A stretch of DNA of 64,000 bases from Bacteroidota bacterium (GCA_020444515.1 JAHLKX010000010.1:62001-126000); one strand, 5' to 3'. Positions 8,699-19,974 are shown, counted from the first letter of the stretch. The notes: generated by a model not told the origin, from the letters alone. Numbers and translations are program-made.

Positions 8699-11623
8699 AT
8701 GAACAGAAACAAAATTACCCTTTCACAACTTGAAGGATTTTTAATGAAGGCTGCCGACATCCTGAGAGGCAAGATGGATGCATCAGAATACAAGGAGTTT
8801 ATCTTCGGGATGTTGTTCCTAAAGAGAATGTCGGATGTATTTGACGAGAAGAGGAAAAAAATTATTAAGGAAGAATATCCCCATCTGAACACAGGCAAAC
8901 CGGAATACGAAGAACTATTAAATGACCTGCTGAAAGATAAAACAACCTACGGTTCCACTTTCTATGTCCCCCCTCGTGCAAGGTGGAATGAAGGTTTTAT
9001 TGATGAAAACGGAGTACAGCAACCTCCGATTAAAAACCTCCACCACAATATCGGTCAAATGCTTACCAAAGCCCTCGATGCCATTGAGGACGAAAATGAC
9101 CAGCTGTCGGGTGTTTTAAAGAACAGGATCAACTTTAACAAAGAGGTCGACAACAAAAAAATATTAAAAGACAGTGACCTGAAAGATCTGATCGATCATT
9201 TCAATGCCTTCCCTCCCCTGGTTAACGACAATTTTGAATTTCCCGACTTACTCGGTGCCGCCTACGAATATTTAATAAAGTTCTTTGCCGACAGTGCCGG
9301 CAAAAAGGGAGGCCAATTTTACACACCAGCTCAGGTGGTAAGGTTAATGGTGCAATTGATCAAACCACAGGAAGGTATGAGCATATACGACCCGACAGCC
9401 GGTTCCGGTGGTATGCTGATACAATCCCATCAATATGTGGGTGAACAAGGTCAAAACATCGAAAACCTTGAATTACATGGACAGGAGAATGACCCCACAG
9501 TGGTTGCCATCTGTAAAATGAATATCATCCTGCACAACATCACCAAGTACAACATCGAATTTGGCGATACGCTTGCTGATCCCCTTAATTTGGAGGAGGG
9601 CCGAGTTAAACAATTCGACCGGGTAATTGCAAATCCACCCTTTTCCCAAAACTACAAAATACAGGACATACAGCATTCAAGTCGTTTTGAATTTGGTTTT
9701 GCTCCCGAAACAGGTAAAAAAGCTGATCTCATGTTTGTTCAGCACATGGTCGCCAGTTGTAAAAAGAAATCAAAGGATGGTTCACCTGGTAAGGTTGCTG
9801 TTGTAATGCCCCATGGTGTTCTCTTCCGCAGCGGAAAAGAAAAAGACATACGAACCGGTATGCTCGAAGCCAATATCATTGAAGGAATTATCAGCTTACC
9901 GCCTGCCTTGTTTTATGGCACGGGTATTCCGGCCTGTATCATGGTGTTCAACAAAAATAAGCCGGACGAATTGAGGGATAAAATATTCCTGATCAATGCG
10001 GATGCCGAATATGCAGAAGGGAAAAACCAAAACGCACTACGGCCCGAGGACATTGAGAAGATAGATTATGTATTTACCCACAAAATTGAAATTCCTCGCT
10101 ATTCAAAATTGATTGATCTGGCTACGATCAAATCAAAAGAAAACGATTATAACCTGAATATCAGAAGGTATGTCGATAACACCCCCGATCCCGAGCCGGA
10201 AGATGTAAAAGCACACCTGGTTGGTGGTATTCCGAAATCCGAAATTGAAACCAACCAATCATTGTTCTCGAAATTCGGAATATATGCGTCTGATCTCTTT
10301 GAGGACAGGGACGAGACTTACTTCAACTTCATTTCGGACATCAGGGAAAAAGAGGACATCAAAAAACGTATTGATAACAATCAAAATGTAAAACAAACCT
10401 ATAGCAAACACTATGATGATTTAGCCGAATGGTGGTTAATTGCCAGGGATGATTTTGCTTCACTTGCATATACCAATGGTAACCGGAAAAATGAAGTGAA
10501 AGACCAAATAGCCGACTACCTTACAGTAGCTGGTGCCAAATTACCCGAAGTCCGTAAACGGTTGATCACCTCCCTCATCAACAAGTTAAGACCGCACAAA
10601 GTACTGGACAACTTCCAGATTGCCGGCGTATTTGTCAATTGGTGGGACAACATCAAATACGATTTGCGGACCATCATGTCAACAGGCTGGAGCCCTGGCC
10701 TGATACCGGACGAATACATGATTGAAAAATATTTTCAGGAAGAACAAAATGAATTGGACGACCTGGATAGTCAAATAGCTGAAAATGAGAGCAGGTTGCA
10801 GGAAAGTCTCGAAGAAGCCATATCTGTTCTGGAATACGAACCCGATGAGGATGAAAAGGTAACCAGTGCTTTCCTGAAAAAGGAGCTGACTTCTGAAATT
10901 CAGTACCAGAACACCAAAGGTACACCTGAAGCCATGCAGCAAAGCAAAAAGTACCAGGAGGTGATCATAGCCATTATAGGTTATGAAAACACATTAAAGA
11001 ATCTGAAAGCCACGCTAAAAAAGAAAAAGGAAGAACTTGAACTGAAGCTGATCATCAAACGCTGGGGTACAGAGGATGAAAAACGGGAAGCCTCCAAACT
11101 GCTTAATGCTGCAAACAATGAAATAAACAGGCTAAACGACCGCATTGATGAATTGATCCTCGGCTATCGCAATTTGCTCAAAGACACCTCCAGTTTCGAC
11201 AACATTAAAAAATCGGTAGCTGCTTTTGAAAAAACCATCAAGAAGGAAGGCATTTACCCAAACCTGCTTTCTCCAATAGCCCTGGCAAAAAAAGAGTTTA
11301 AAGAAATTACCAAAAGGTATAACGCTCTCTTAAAAGCAATTATGAACCTTTCCACAAAACTAAAATCCCTGGATGATCTCCTGGAAAGCATTGGTGGCAT
11401 GATGACCGAAGAAGAAGCGAAGGAACTGATTTTAAAAAAACACCACGATTTGGTTTTTGAACAACTATCAAGGTATCTTAATGCAGAAAAACGAATTTGT
11501 GTTCAGTTTTTTGAAAAGGAATATGATAAGTATTTTACCTCTAAAAAAGACATCGATCAAGATAAGACGATTACTTTTAAAGAATTGGATAAAATGTTGC
11601 AACAACTTAATTATTTGAGCTAA
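8699..11623 (+). CDS. hsdM: Type I restriction-modification methyltransferase subunit
   Basis: 974 residues, about twice a minimal HsdM. The N-terminal helical domain ([36 protein letters not shown]) is followed by the N6-adenine methylase domain with motif [11 protein letters not shown] (about 230) and motif IV ANPPFS (about 310). From about residue 490 there is a long charged, helical extension. Its coiled-coil-like segments (about 680-850) are rich in Glu and Lys and are not part of the catalytic core. It methylates adenines in host sites together with HsdS. Its stop overlaps the hsdS start (TAATG), so the two are coupled. Confidence 0.95.
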   Translation: MNRNKITLSQLEGFLMKAADILRGKMDASEYKEFIFGMLFLKRMSDVFDEKRKKIIKEEYPHLNTGKPEYEELLNDLLKDKTTYGSTFYVPPRARWNEGFIDENGVQQPPIKNLHHNIGQMLTKALDAIEDENDQLSGVLKNRINFNKEVDNKKILKDSDLKDLIDHFNAFPPLVNDNFEFPDLLGAAYEYLIKFFADSAGKKGGQFYTPAQVVRLMVQLIKPQEGMSIYDPTAGSGGMLIQSHQYVGEQGQNIENLELHGQENDPTVVAICKMNIILHNITKYNIEFGDTLADPLNLEEGRVKQFDRVIANPPFSQNYKIQDIQHSSRFEFGFAPETGKKADLMFVQHMVASCKKKSKDGSPGKVAVVMPHGVLFRSGKEKDIRTGMLEANIIEGIISLPPALFYGTGIPACIMVFNKNKPDELRDKIFLINADAEYAEGKNQNALRPEDIEKIDYVFTHKIEIPRYSKLIDLATIKSKENDYNLNIRRYVDNTPDPEPEDVKAHLVGGIPKSEIETNQSLFSKFGIYASDLFEDRDETYFNFISDIREKEDIKKRIDNNQNVKQTYSKHYDDLAEWWLIARDDFASLAYTNGNRKNEVKDQIADYLTVAGAKLPEVRKRLITSLINKLRPHKVLDNFQIAGVFVNWWDNIKYDLRTIMSTGWSPGLIPDEYMIEKYFQEEQNELDDLDSQIAENESRLQESLEEAISVLEYEPDEDEKVTSAFLKKELTSEIQYQNTKGTPEAMQQSKKYQEVIIAIIGYENTLKNLKATLKKKKEELELKLIIKRWGTEDEKREASKLLNAANNEINRLNDRIDELILGYRNLLKDTSSFDNIKKSVAAFEKTIKKEGIYPNLLSPIALAKKEFKEITKRYNALLKAIMNLSTKLKSLDDLLESIGGMMTEEEAKELILKKHHDLVFEQLSRYLNAEKRICVQFFEKEYDKYFTSKKDIDQDKTITFKELDKMLQQLNYLS

Positions 11624-12870
11624 TGATCGAATGGACTGAAAGGCCTTTAAGTGGTTTAGCTAAATATATTAATGGTTACGCATTTAAGCCTGAACATTGG
11701 ACTAAAGATGGCCTTCCAATTGTCAGGATAGAACAACTTAAAAATCCTGATACAGAATACGATTATTGTAATATCAAAATTCCTGATTATAACATTATTG
11801 ATAATGGTGACCTTATTTTCTCATGGAGCGCTTCATTGTTTCTAAGAATTTGGCAACATGGAAAAGCTGCATTAAATCAACACTTATTTAAAGTTATACC
11901 ATTTGACATTGTTGACAAACTATTTCTTAAATATATCCTTGATTATAGCATTGATGAACTACAAAAGAGCTCTCATGGCTCAACCATGCAACATATTACA
12001 AGAAAGGAATTAGATTACTTCAACGTTAAGATCCCATTATTTAAACCTACCCAATCCAAAATAGCCCAAATCCTTTCCACCATCGATAAAGCCATCGACC
12101 AAACCAAAGCCCTCATCCATAAATACCAGCGCATTAAAACTGGCTTGATGCAGGACCTCCTCACCAGGGGCATTGATGAAAATGGCAACATCCGTACAGA
12201 AGAAACCCACAAGTTTAAAGACAGTCCTTTGGGCAGGATACCGGTTGAATGGGATTGTTTACCTATTAATAGCTTTATATCATATATCTCATATGGTTTT
12301 ACCAATCCAATGCCAGAAACATTAGAAGGACCATACATGGTTACAGCAGCAGATGTAAATTATGGGAAAATTCTTTACGATACCTGTCGAAGGACATCCC
12401 AAGAAGCATTTGATTCTTTACTTACAAAAAAAAGCAGACCAAAAATAAGTGATCTATTAATTACAAAAGATGGTACTTTAGGTCGTGTTGCTATTGTTGA
12501 CAGAACAAATGTTTGTATAAATCAATCAGTTGCTGTTTTACGTCCAAATGAATCCATATTAGTTGGGTTCTTCAAACTTTTACTTGAAAGTCCATTTTAT
12601 CAAAAATTGATTATGGATGACTCAGGTGGTTCAACTATTAAACACATATATATTACTAAACTTGTTTATATGCCCCTTGCAGTTCCAAAGGATACTGTTG
12701 AGCAAGATAGATTATTAGCAATTTTCAATAAGTATAATGATTTATTGCTCCAGGAGGAAAATACATTAACAAAACTTCAAAGAATAAAATCAGGCTTGAT
12801 GCAGGACCTCTTAACAGGGAAAGTATCAGTAAATCATTTAATAAAAGAAGAACCAAATGAAAAAAATTGA
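11623..12870 (+). CDS. hsdS: Type I restriction-modification specificity subunit
   Basis: 415 residues with the classic two-half layout: target-recognition domain 1 (about 1-135), spacer helix 1 (about 142-182), target-recognition domain 2 (about 200-350) and spacer helix 2 (about 360-405). The spacers are internal repeats: KYQRIKTGLMQDLLTRG and KLQRIKSGLMQDLLTGK. HsdS sets the DNA sequence read by the methylase and nuclease; the bipartite site cannot be predicted here. The gene overlaps hsdM by 1 nt and the DUF262 gene by 14 nt. Confidence 0.94.
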   Translation: MIEWTERPLSGLAKYINGYAFKPEHWTKDGLPIVRIEQLKNPDTEYDYCNIKIPDYNIIDNGDLIFSWSASLFLRIWQHGKAALNQHLFKVIPFDIVDKLFLKYILDYSIDELQKSSHGSTMQHITRKELDYFNVKIPLFKPTQSKIAQILSTIDKAIDQTKALIHKYQRIKTGLMQDLLTRGIDENGNIRTEETHKFKDSPLGRIPVEWDCLPINSFISYISYGFTNPMPETLEGPYMVTAADVNYGKILYDTCRRTSQEAFDSLLTKKSRPKISDLLITKDGTLGRVAIVDRTNVCINQSVAVLRPNESILVGFFKLLLESPFYQKLIMDDSGGSTIKHIYITKLVYMPLAVPKDTVEQDRLLAIFNKYNDLLLQEENTLTKLQRIKSGLMQDLLTGKVSVNHLIKEEPNEKN

Positions 12871-14695
12871 TGGTAAACCAAAATCCCTCCGGCAGCTTTT
12901 AACCGGTGTAAAATACACCGTCCATTATTACCAGCGTGAGTACATGTGGCGCATCAAACAAATTGAAGAACTAATGGATGACCTTACCGATGAGTTTTCT
13001 TTGTTTTATGATCCCAACGATTCACGCAAACAGGTGAGCAATTATGGCCACTATTTTATGGGCTCCATTGTACTTACCTCAAACGATAACAACGAAAATG
13101 CCATCATCGATGGTCAGCAGCGGCTAACTTCCTTAACCCTGTTGCTTATTTATATTTATCATTTGCTGGAAGATGATGAAGATAAGGGCGAAGTTCAGAA
13201 CCTGATTTATTCCCAGCAGTTTGGCGAAAAATCATTCAATATCAACGTTGAAGATCGCACAGAATGTTTAAATGCACTGTTCAGGGACAAACTGGAAGAT
13301 TTTAAACCCAACGGGGAATCGGAGTCGGTCAGGAATATTTACAACAGGTATCTCGACATTGATGAAATATTTCCCGATGATCTGAAAGGTGAAGCTTTAC
13401 CATTTTTCAAAGACTGGTTGATCGATAAGGTTGATTTTATTGAAATAACGGCAGACACCGAACAGGACGCTCATAAGATTTTTGTATCCATGAACGACCG
13501 TGGGCTAAGCCTTACCCCTACCGAGATGCTCAAAGGTTACCTGCTGTCAGAAATCAGTGACGATGAACAAAGGAATAAAGCCAACGACGTCTGGAAAAAA
13601 ACCATCCTTGAATTAAAAGATCTTGACAAGGACGAAGATTCCACTTTTATCAAAACATGGCTTAGAGCACAATACGCTGAAACGATCAGGGAAACCAAAA
13701 GGGATGCTGTCAATAAGGACTTCGACATCATTGGTACGACCTTTCATAAATGGGTTAGGGAAAACACCAAAACCATCGATCTGAACAAGCCGGTTGACTT
13801 TGAAAACTTTGTGTTGCACAATTTCACCCGTTATGCCGAAATTTACATTAAGATTTGGGACCTTGCTACAGATTATGATCCTGATTTTAAGCATGTATTT
13901 TACAATGATGACATAGGCTTTACATTACAGAGTCAGGTTATCCTTGCAGCAATAAGTATTGACGATAACGATAAAGTAGTGGATGAGAAAATCAAAGTAG
14001 TTTCTCGATTCCTGGATCAGTTTGCAGCCCGCAGGGTTTTCAACTATAAAAACATGGGGTACTCAACCATCAAAAACTCAATCTTTAATCTCACCAAAAA
14101 AGTTCGGAACCTTCCACTCGATGAATTAAAGAAAACCCTGTACGATGAGATTAACACCCTGGAGTTCACCCTGGAAGGAATTGACAGTTTTGGATTAAAT
14201 GGTTATACCAAGCGTTTTATGCTTCATTTGCTTGCCCGCCTTACCCATCATGTGGAAGAGCAAAGTGGCATGCATACCAAATTTGAGGATTATGTTGACC
14301 GGAACATTAAGCATCCTTATGATATTGAGCACATCTGGGCCGATCATTTTGAAGACCATAAAAAAGAATTTAAAAATGAAAACGAGTTCCAGGAATGGCG
14401 CAACTTCTTTGGAGCTTTGTTAATTCTTCCTCGGGATAAAAACAGAAGCTACAACGACTCCCCATATACCGATAAAGTAAAAATGTATTTCAGCGAAAAC
14501 CTGCTGGCTCGCTCACTCAATGATAAATGTTATAAAAACAATCCCAACTTCCTGAAATACATCAGGAACAACAATCTTGATTTTAAACCTTATAAAAAGT
14601 TTACTGTGGATAGCATTGAAGAACGGCAGGATTTATACAAAGAGTTAGCGTATGAAATCTGGAACCCTGAGTTGATAAAGAATCTCGACAACTGA
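12857..14695 (+). CDS. DUF262/DUF1524 (GmrSD-like) protein
   Basis: 612 residues. The N-terminal DUF262 domain has YYQREYMW (about 24) and DGQQRLTSLTLLL (about 85), the ParB/sulfiredoxin-like NTPase motifs of GmrS. The C-terminal DUF1524 region has YDIEHIWADHF (about 488) and GALLILPRDKNRSYNDSPYTDK, matching the HNH-type nuclease part of GmrD. Single-chain GmrSD-like proteins restrict modified DNA or otherwise block phages. Here the gene overlaps hsdS by 14 nt and lies between hsdS and hsdR, so it belongs to the restriction operon. Whether it is an independent type IV nuclease or an accessory is unknown. Confidence 0.88.
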   Translation: MKKIDGKPKSLRQLLTGVKYTVHYYQREYMWRIKQIEELMDDLTDEFSLFYDPNDSRKQVSNYGHYFMGSIVLTSNDNNENAIIDGQQRLTSLTLLLIYIYHLLEDDEDKGEVQNLIYSQQFGEKSFNINVEDRTECLNALFRDKLEDFKPNGESESVRNIYNRYLDIDEIFPDDLKGEALPFFKDWLIDKVDFIEITADTEQDAHKIFVSMNDRGLSLTPTEMLKGYLLSEISDDEQRNKANDVWKKTILELKDLDKDEDSTFIKTWLRAQYAETIRETKRDAVNKDFDIIGTTFHKWVRENTKTIDLNKPVDFENFVLHNFTRYAEIYIKIWDLATDYDPDFKHVFYNDDIGFTLQSQVILAAISIDDNDKVVDEKIKVVSRFLDQFAARRVFNYKNMGYSTIKNSIFNLTKKVRNLPLDELKKTLYDEINTLEFTLEGIDSFGLNGYTKRFMLHLLARLTHHVEEQSGMHTKFEDYVDRNIKHPYDIEHIWADHFEDHKKEFKNENEFQEWRNFFGALLILPRDKNRSYNDSPYTDKVKMYFSENLLARSLNDKCYKNNPNFLKYIRNNNLDFKPYKKFTVDSIEERQDLYKELAYEIWNPELIKNLDN

Positions 14696-14978
14696 TACAG
14701 GTGCTCTTATAGCAGCTGATGATGATGTTCTTACACAGGCTGGTTAATAGGAAACAAATGCCACTATTATAGATACTATGGCAAATGTTCCTGATGATGT
14801 TCTTGGTGATGCTTATGTAGACGTTTGAAGATATGTTATAAATAGTGTTTTTATAAATACTCTGTATGATCTTATTTAAAAGGATATTACTAATGCTTTA
14901 AAAGAGGTAACGTTTGCAGGTTTTTGTGATATTAGTGCAAATGTTACTACATTTGTAACAGCTAATACAAATACTGCT
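14696..14978 (+). pseudogene. Decayed coding-like stretch in phase with the AbiEi-like gene
   Basis: From 14691 to 14978 the reading phase of the next gene continues upstream with strong coding-like periodicity. Codons are mostly NNT or NNA, and the peptide is rich in Asp, Asn, Thr, Val and Ala (for example MANVPDDVLGDAYVDV). It is broken by TAA-TAG, TGA and TAA. GATGATGTTCTT occurs twice, 72 bp apart, which suggests an old 24-codon repeat. No family was recognised. It may be a dead gene or an unusual leader. The composition differs from both neighbours. Confidence 0.4.
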
Positions 14979-15725
14979 ATGAATACTAAACTGATCAATA
15001 AACTACGTAAGGAATTTGAAGGTGTTAATACCATTACAAAAGATGATATTTATACCTTTTCTCAAAGGCATGGTCTTTCCCTTTCTGATAGTGCTGTTCG
15101 TAAAAGGATTCATACACTTAAAAGCAAGGGTATTATTATAGCCGTTAAAAGAGGTGTTTATTCCTTTAATGTAAAAGCTAAATATAACCCTCGCCCTGAC
15201 TATCTTATAAATAAGGCCAGGAGGATATTTACCGATAAATATCCTGAAATTGATTATTGTATCTGGTCATCGGCCTGGCTGCATGAATTTATGTTACACC
15301 AGCCCTTTTCCTACTTTTACATTTTTGAGACTGAAAAAGACATGCTCCAAACGGCATTTGAATTATTCAAGAACAACAACATAAAAACTTATCTGGAACC
15401 GGATAAGGAGATTATGATTGATTATGTTGGTGAAAACAAAAATTCAATCATTATTAAACTGCTCAATGCCCGATCACCAAAGATAAAAATTCAGAGCAAT
15501 AAGGTTCCTGCCCTCGAAAAAATACTGACAGATGCTTTTTGCGACAAAGAAATATTTTACTTCTACCAGGGTGAAGAGATAAGAACCATTTTTGAAACTG
15601 CCATTGGCAAATACAACATCAATTTTTCATCACTGCTAAGGTATGCCGATGTAAGAGAGCGGAAAGAAGACATCAAAGATTATTTATTGAAACACCAAAT
15701 AGTCGATAACAAAATATTGAAATAA
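14979..15725 (+). CDS. AbiEi-like antitoxin (DUF6577-type transcription factor)
   Basis: 248 residues. The N-terminus is a winged helix: TKDDIYTFSQRHGLSLSDSAVRKRIHTLKSKGIIIAVKRGVYSF, the layout of AbiEi antitoxins that bind DNA. The middle carries IDYCIWSSAWLHEFMLHQPFSYFYIFETEKD, typical of the DUF6577/AbiEi family. The stop overlaps the next start (TAATG), where an AbiEii nucleotidyltransferase follows, as in type IV toxin-antitoxin abortive-infection pairs. The start follows the decayed in-phase stretch, so an upstream alternative cannot be used. Confidence 0.75.
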   Translation: MNTKLINKLRKEFEGVNTITKDDIYTFSQRHGLSLSDSAVRKRIHTLKSKGIIIAVKRGVYSFNVKAKYNPRPDYLINKARRIFTDKYPEIDYCIWSSAWLHEFMLHQPFSYFYIFETEKDMLQTAFELFKNNNIKTYLEPDKEIMIDYVGENKNSIIIKLLNARSPKIKIQSNKVPALEKILTDAFCDKEIFYFYQGEEIRTIFETAIGKYNINFSSLLRYADVRERKEDIKDYLLKHQIVDNKILK

Positions 15726-16813
15726 TGATTTTACAGGAAACCCTAACCAAAGATTGGATCGATCAGTTTAATAAACAGCAGGAGTATCGAAAAGCCGATA
15801 CAAACCTGATTGAAAAGATGATCTTTGCCTTGTACCTGGTTGAACAATTAGTTATTCATAATTGCAAATTCATATTCAAGGGAGGAACATCCCTGATTTT
15901 GCTCCTTGGTAAAACATACAGGTTTTCAATCGATATTGATATTGTAACTTCCCATACTAAAACAGAGTTGGAAAAAATCCTTGATAATGTAGTTAAAAAT
16001 TCATCTTTTATAAGGTGGGAATTTCAGGAAGCCCGCAGTTCCAAAAAAGTTATACCATCCTCCCATTATACTTTATATTTTATTTCCCCCCGAACAGGAC
16101 AAGAAAATATTGTCTTGCTCGACAAACTTTATTCCAATGATTACTTACTCACTTATCCAAAATCAGAAAATCTGGACATCAGAACTCCCTGGTTAAAAAC
16201 AAATGATAATTTTAATAAGGTAATTGTACCGGATATTGATTCAATTTTAGGTGATAAACTTACAGCCTTTGCTCCCGGGACATCAGGTGTGCAATACAAT
16301 GATGAAAAGTCGCTACAAATTGCCAAGCAACTATTCGATGTTTCATTGCTAATTGATCAAGTCAGGGACCATAAAATTGTTACGCAATCATTTCTAAAAA
16401 TTGCTGAACAGGAAATCACTTTTCGGAAAAATGCATTCACTGTTAAGGATATTTATGATGACGTTTTTAATGCAGGTCTGCTCATAGCTAAAAATTCAAA
16501 ACTGGCTAATCAAAAAGAGGTGTCATCTTATACTGAACTAAAAGATGGCATTGATAAATTGATAAACTACCTGCCGTTGAGGAATTTTAGATTACCAAAC
16601 GCCATTGAAGCATCTGCCAAAGCAGCTTGTTTCATGCAGCACATAAAACATGATGCCCTTGCTTCTTTTGTACCATTTAAGGATAATATTGACCTAACAG
16701 CGCTTGAAATAACCAATACGGATTACAATTTTATAAATAGGTTCAAAAAAACGAACAAACCGGCATTTCATTATTGGTATAATAGTTTGAAACTTAATAA
16801 CCTGCTAAATTGA
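15725..16813 (+). CDS. AbiEii/AbiGii-type nucleotidyltransferase toxin
   Basis: 362 residues. The nucleotidyltransferase signature is FKGGTSLILLLGKTYRFSIDIDIVT (about 52-76), with GG, Ser and the D-x-D metal ligands. AbiEii enzymes act as toxins that nucleotidylate host targets such as tRNA and stop phage growth. DSILGDKLTAFAPGTSG (about 177) is the second conserved segment of the family. The gene is coupled to its antitoxin by a 1-nt overlap and sits 8 bp before hsdR, so the pair is embedded in the type I restriction cluster. Confidence 0.87.
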   Translation: MILQETLTKDWIDQFNKQQEYRKADTNLIEKMIFALYLVEQLVIHNCKFIFKGGTSLILLLGKTYRFSIDIDIVTSHTKTELEKILDNVVKNSSFIRWEFQEARSSKKVIPSSHYTLYFISPRTGQENIVLLDKLYSNDYLLTYPKSENLDIRTPWLKTNDNFNKVIVPDIDSILGDKLTAFAPGTSGVQYNDEKSLQIAKQLFDVSLLIDQVRDHKIVTQSFLKIAEQEITFRKNAFTVKDIYDDVFNAGLLIAKNSKLANQKEVSSYTELKDGIDKLINYLPLRNFRLPNAIEASAKAACFMQHIKHDALASFVPFKDNIDLTALEITNTDYNFINRFKKTNKPAFHYWYNSLKLNNLLN

Positions 16814-16821
16814 TTTAACCC

Positions 16822-19800
16822 ATGGCAATCCTGAGCAACGACAACCTGCACAAAGGTGAACAATACAAATCCCTGAAACTGGATGAGCTGAATCATGTTG
16901 AAGAACCCTTTCTTAAACAGTTAGAAGGATTGAATTGGGATGAGGTAATCCGTTTAGACATGTACAATCAGGAACCTGCTGACAGTTATCGGAATGATTA
17001 CAGCCAGGTAATCCTTTTACCGCATCTGCAAAAGGCACTAAAGAAAATCAATCCGTTTTTAACCGACAACCAGGTGGACGATGTTGTAAAAAAGATCACC
17101 ACCTTTCATAAAGGTAGTTTACTGGAAGCAAACAGGCATGTATTGGAATTGTTGTTGGAAAACACAACTGTTTCAAGAAATGAGCTGACCGGTGAAATAT
17201 CCCCAACAGTAAGGTATATTGATTTTGAAACTCCGGAAAATAACTCCTTTGTTGCCATATCCCAATTTAAGGTTAAAATTCCGGGTACAGAACATCACAT
17301 TGTTCCTGATATTACTTTATTTCTGAATGGTTTGCCAATCGTAGTGGTCGAATGCAAATCTCCCAGGGTAAAAGACCCTGTCAATGAAGCAATTGAACAA
17401 TTAATGAGATATTCCGAACAGCGAAACTATCCAAAGGAAGGCAACCAGGAACTATTCTATTTCAACCAGTTCATCATAACTACCTGTCGCCAGGATGCCC
17501 GGTTTGGAACAATCACCACACATACCGAAAAATACTTCTACAAATGGACTGATCCATACCCTTTCAAATTGGATGATTTGGACCACGGAAGCACCTCACC
17601 AAATTATCAGCAACGATTGATTGCAGGAATGTTATCCAAAAGGAACTTATTGGACTTGATCCAGTCTTTTACCATATTCACCTCGGATGAAACAGGAAGG
17701 ACTATTAAAATTGTTGGAAGGTATCAGCAATTCAGAGCGGTAAAAGAGTCCATTAAAAGACTTATTGACGGAAAGAACAGGGATGAGAGAAGTGGTATAA
17801 TCTGGCATACCCAGGGTTCCGGTAAATCATTGACCATGATGTTTATGGTCAGGGAAATGAGATTAAAACCCGAATTATTGGGTTGGAAGATTGTGTTTAT
17901 CACCGACAGGGATAAACTTGAAAAACAGCTTACCGAAACAAGCCAGAGTATTGGTTTTACAGTTAAGGTTGCAAATAAAATCTCCAAACTCAAAAAACTA
18001 TTGACAAATGATTCTCCCGACCTCATCATGGCTATGATCCATAAATTTCAGGAGCGTGAGTACGGGGATATTTTCCCTGAGCTAAATACCAGTCACCAGA
18101 TTTTAACCATGACAGATGAAGCCCACCGCTCACAATATTCTGTTTTGGCTGCTAACCTCGACCGTGCAATTCCGAATGCATCCCGTATAGCTTATACAGG
18201 CACTCCTATCGATAAAACCGAAAAAACATACGGTGATTACATTGATAAATACACCATGAAACAATCCAATAGTGACAAAGTAACTTTGGAAATTGTTTAC
18301 GAAGGCCGCACCCATAATGCAGAGGTTGAGGAGACAGAGAAGATGGATAAAAAGTTTGAGGATGTATTTAGCAATTATAATTTGATGGAAAGGATGCAGA
18401 TACTGGGATATGGCTCCCGTGATGCCTACCTTGAAGCGAAAGATACAATAAAATCAAAAGCAGAAGATATAATTGACCATTACACTGAGTTCATCTTCAC
18501 CAATGGATTTAAAGCCCAGGTTGTTGCAAGTTCCAGGGTAGCAGCCTTCCGTTACAAAGCAGCCCTCGAAACTGCTTTGGTAAAAAAAATAGAGGAATTA
18601 CAGCGAAATAATCCTTATTCCATAAATATTGAGGTCTTGCAAAAGCTCGAAGTTGCTCCCATCTTTTCAGGCAGCCATAACGACGAAGCATACCTAAATC
18701 CATTTACCGATAAATCTTATCAGGATAGAGCCATCAAACGCTTTAAAATGCCATTTGAAAGGGAAAAAGAAGGCATCAACGGCAATGTTGGGATAATCGT
18801 TGTAAACAGTATGCTCCTTACCGGTTTTGATGCCCCGATTGAGCAGGTTCTTTATTTGGATAAGGTTATTGTTGCCCATTCATTACTCCAGGCAATTGCT
18901 CGTGTTAATAGGGTTGGTCCACCTGCTAAGGAAGTTGGTTTTGTCGTGGATTATGTTGGTATCGGACATCACCTCAAAAGGGCGCTGGAAGATTATGACG
19001 AACGAGAACAAAAAAATATCATCGAGTTACTAAAGAAACCTGATGAAGAAATCAAGGAACTTAAAGAGGCTGTAACAAAGCTGTGGAACTTCTTAGAACA
19101 AAACAATTGCACCGATTTATCTGATCCTGATGCCTTCTTTGATCTGTTCTACGATGAAGATTTACGTTTTGAATACATATTGGCTTTCCGTGAGCTTACC
19201 AAAGCATTCAATAGTGTTTTACCACAAAAAGAAGCCCTGGAGTATTTTAAAGATTACAGAAAACTGCTTGAAATTAACATGCTTGCATCAAAACATTTAA
19301 GAGATGAGAGGTTAAGCATGAGGGGTATTCCGCCCAAGTTAAGATCAATAGCCGATGAATTTCTCAAGTCAAAAGGGATACAGCAAAAAGTTGCTCCTAT
19401 TTCTATTATGGACAATGACTTTCAAAAGCAAACACAAAAAAGGAATCGTTCAAAGACAAAGGCAGCAGAAGTTGAGCATGCAATCCGTCATTTTATTGAT
19501 TTAAACATCGATGAAGATCCTGAACTATTTGCATCATTCTCTAAGGCGCTTGAAAATATCCTGAAGGAATTTCGTGGTAACTGGGATATGATATACAAGG
19601 AACTTGAAAAACTTCGTAATAAGATAAATTCAAGGGAGAAAGAAGCTACCTACGGCCTCGACAGAAAGAAACAGATGCCATTTTTCAGGATATTTAAGGC
19701 TGAGTTGTTTGAAAACAAGGAGTTAAATGAAGATGAAATAAGTAAAAATGTTGATCTCACACAGAACATCTTCAATTTGGTCAGAACAGAAATACAACTC

Positions 19801-19974
19801 ACCGGTTTTTGGGACAGTGTACCGGCTCAAAATAAATTAAAGGCAGAATTGCAGAAACTTTTGTTATCCGCACAATATATTGATTTGCCCAACATTAGAG
19901 CAAAATACAGGCATATTGTTTCAAGAATAATGGAGCTGTCAAAATCAAATCACTTTTTAATTACTGCTGATTAA
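16822..19974 (+). CDS. hsdR: Type I restriction endonuclease subunit
   Basis: 1050 residues, the usual size. The PD-(D/E)xK nuclease is seen at PDITLFLNGLPIVVVECKSP (about 160-180). The SF2 translocase follows with Walker A HTQGSGKS (about 329), ITDRDKL, DEAHRSQ (about 432), YTGTPID (about 460) and motif VI region QAIARVNRVG (about 690). The C-terminal helical region would bind HsdM/HsdS. It translocates and cleaves DNA lacking host methylation. The stop overlaps the next start (TAATG). Confidence 0.95.
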   Translation: MAILSNDNLHKGEQYKSLKLDELNHVEEPFLKQLEGLNWDEVIRLDMYNQEPADSYRNDYSQVILLPHLQKALKKINPFLTDNQVDDVVKKITTFHKGSLLEANRHVLELLLENTTVSRNELTGEISPTVRYIDFETPENNSFVAISQFKVKIPGTEHHIVPDITLFLNGLPIVVVECKSPRVKDPVNEAIEQLMRYSEQRNYPKEGNQELFYFNQFIITTCRQDARFGTITTHTEKYFYKWTDPYPFKLDDLDHGSTSPNYQQRLIAGMLSKRNLLDLIQSFTIFTSDETGRTIKIVGRYQQFRAVKESIKRLIDGKNRDERSGIIWHTQGSGKSLTMMFMVREMRLKPELLGWKIVFITDRDKLEKQLTETSQSIGFTVKVANKISKLKKLLTNDSPDLIMAMIHKFQEREYGDIFPELNTSHQILTMTDEAHRSQYSVLAANLDRAIPNASRIAYTGTPIDKTEKTYGDYIDKYTMKQSNSDKVTLEIVYEGRTHNAEVEETEKMDKKFEDVFSNYNLMERMQILGYGSRDAYLEAKDTIKSKAEDIIDHYTEFIFTNGFKAQVVASSRVAAFRYKAALETALVKKIEELQRNNPYSINIEVLQKLEVAPIFSGSHNDEAYLNPFTDKSYQDRAIKRFKMPFEREKEGINGNVGIIVVNSMLLTGFDAPIEQVLYLDKVIVAHSLLQAIARVNRVGPPAKEVGFVVDYVGIGHHLKRALEDYDEREQKNIIELLKKPDEEIKELKEAVTKLWNFLEQNNCTDLSDPDAFFDLFYDEDLRFEYILAFRELTKAFNSVLPQKEALEYFKDYRKLLEINMLASKHLRDERLSMRGIPPKLRSIADEFLKSKGIQQKVAPISIMDNDFQKQTQKRNRSKTKAAEVEHAIRHFIDLNIDEDPELFASFSKALENILKEFRGNWDMIYKELEKLRNKINSREKEATYGLDRKKQMPFFRIFKAELFENKELNEDEISKNVDLTQNIFNLVRTEIQLTGFWDSVPAQNKLKAELQKLLLSAQYIDLPNIRAKYRHIVSRIMELSKSNHFLITAD

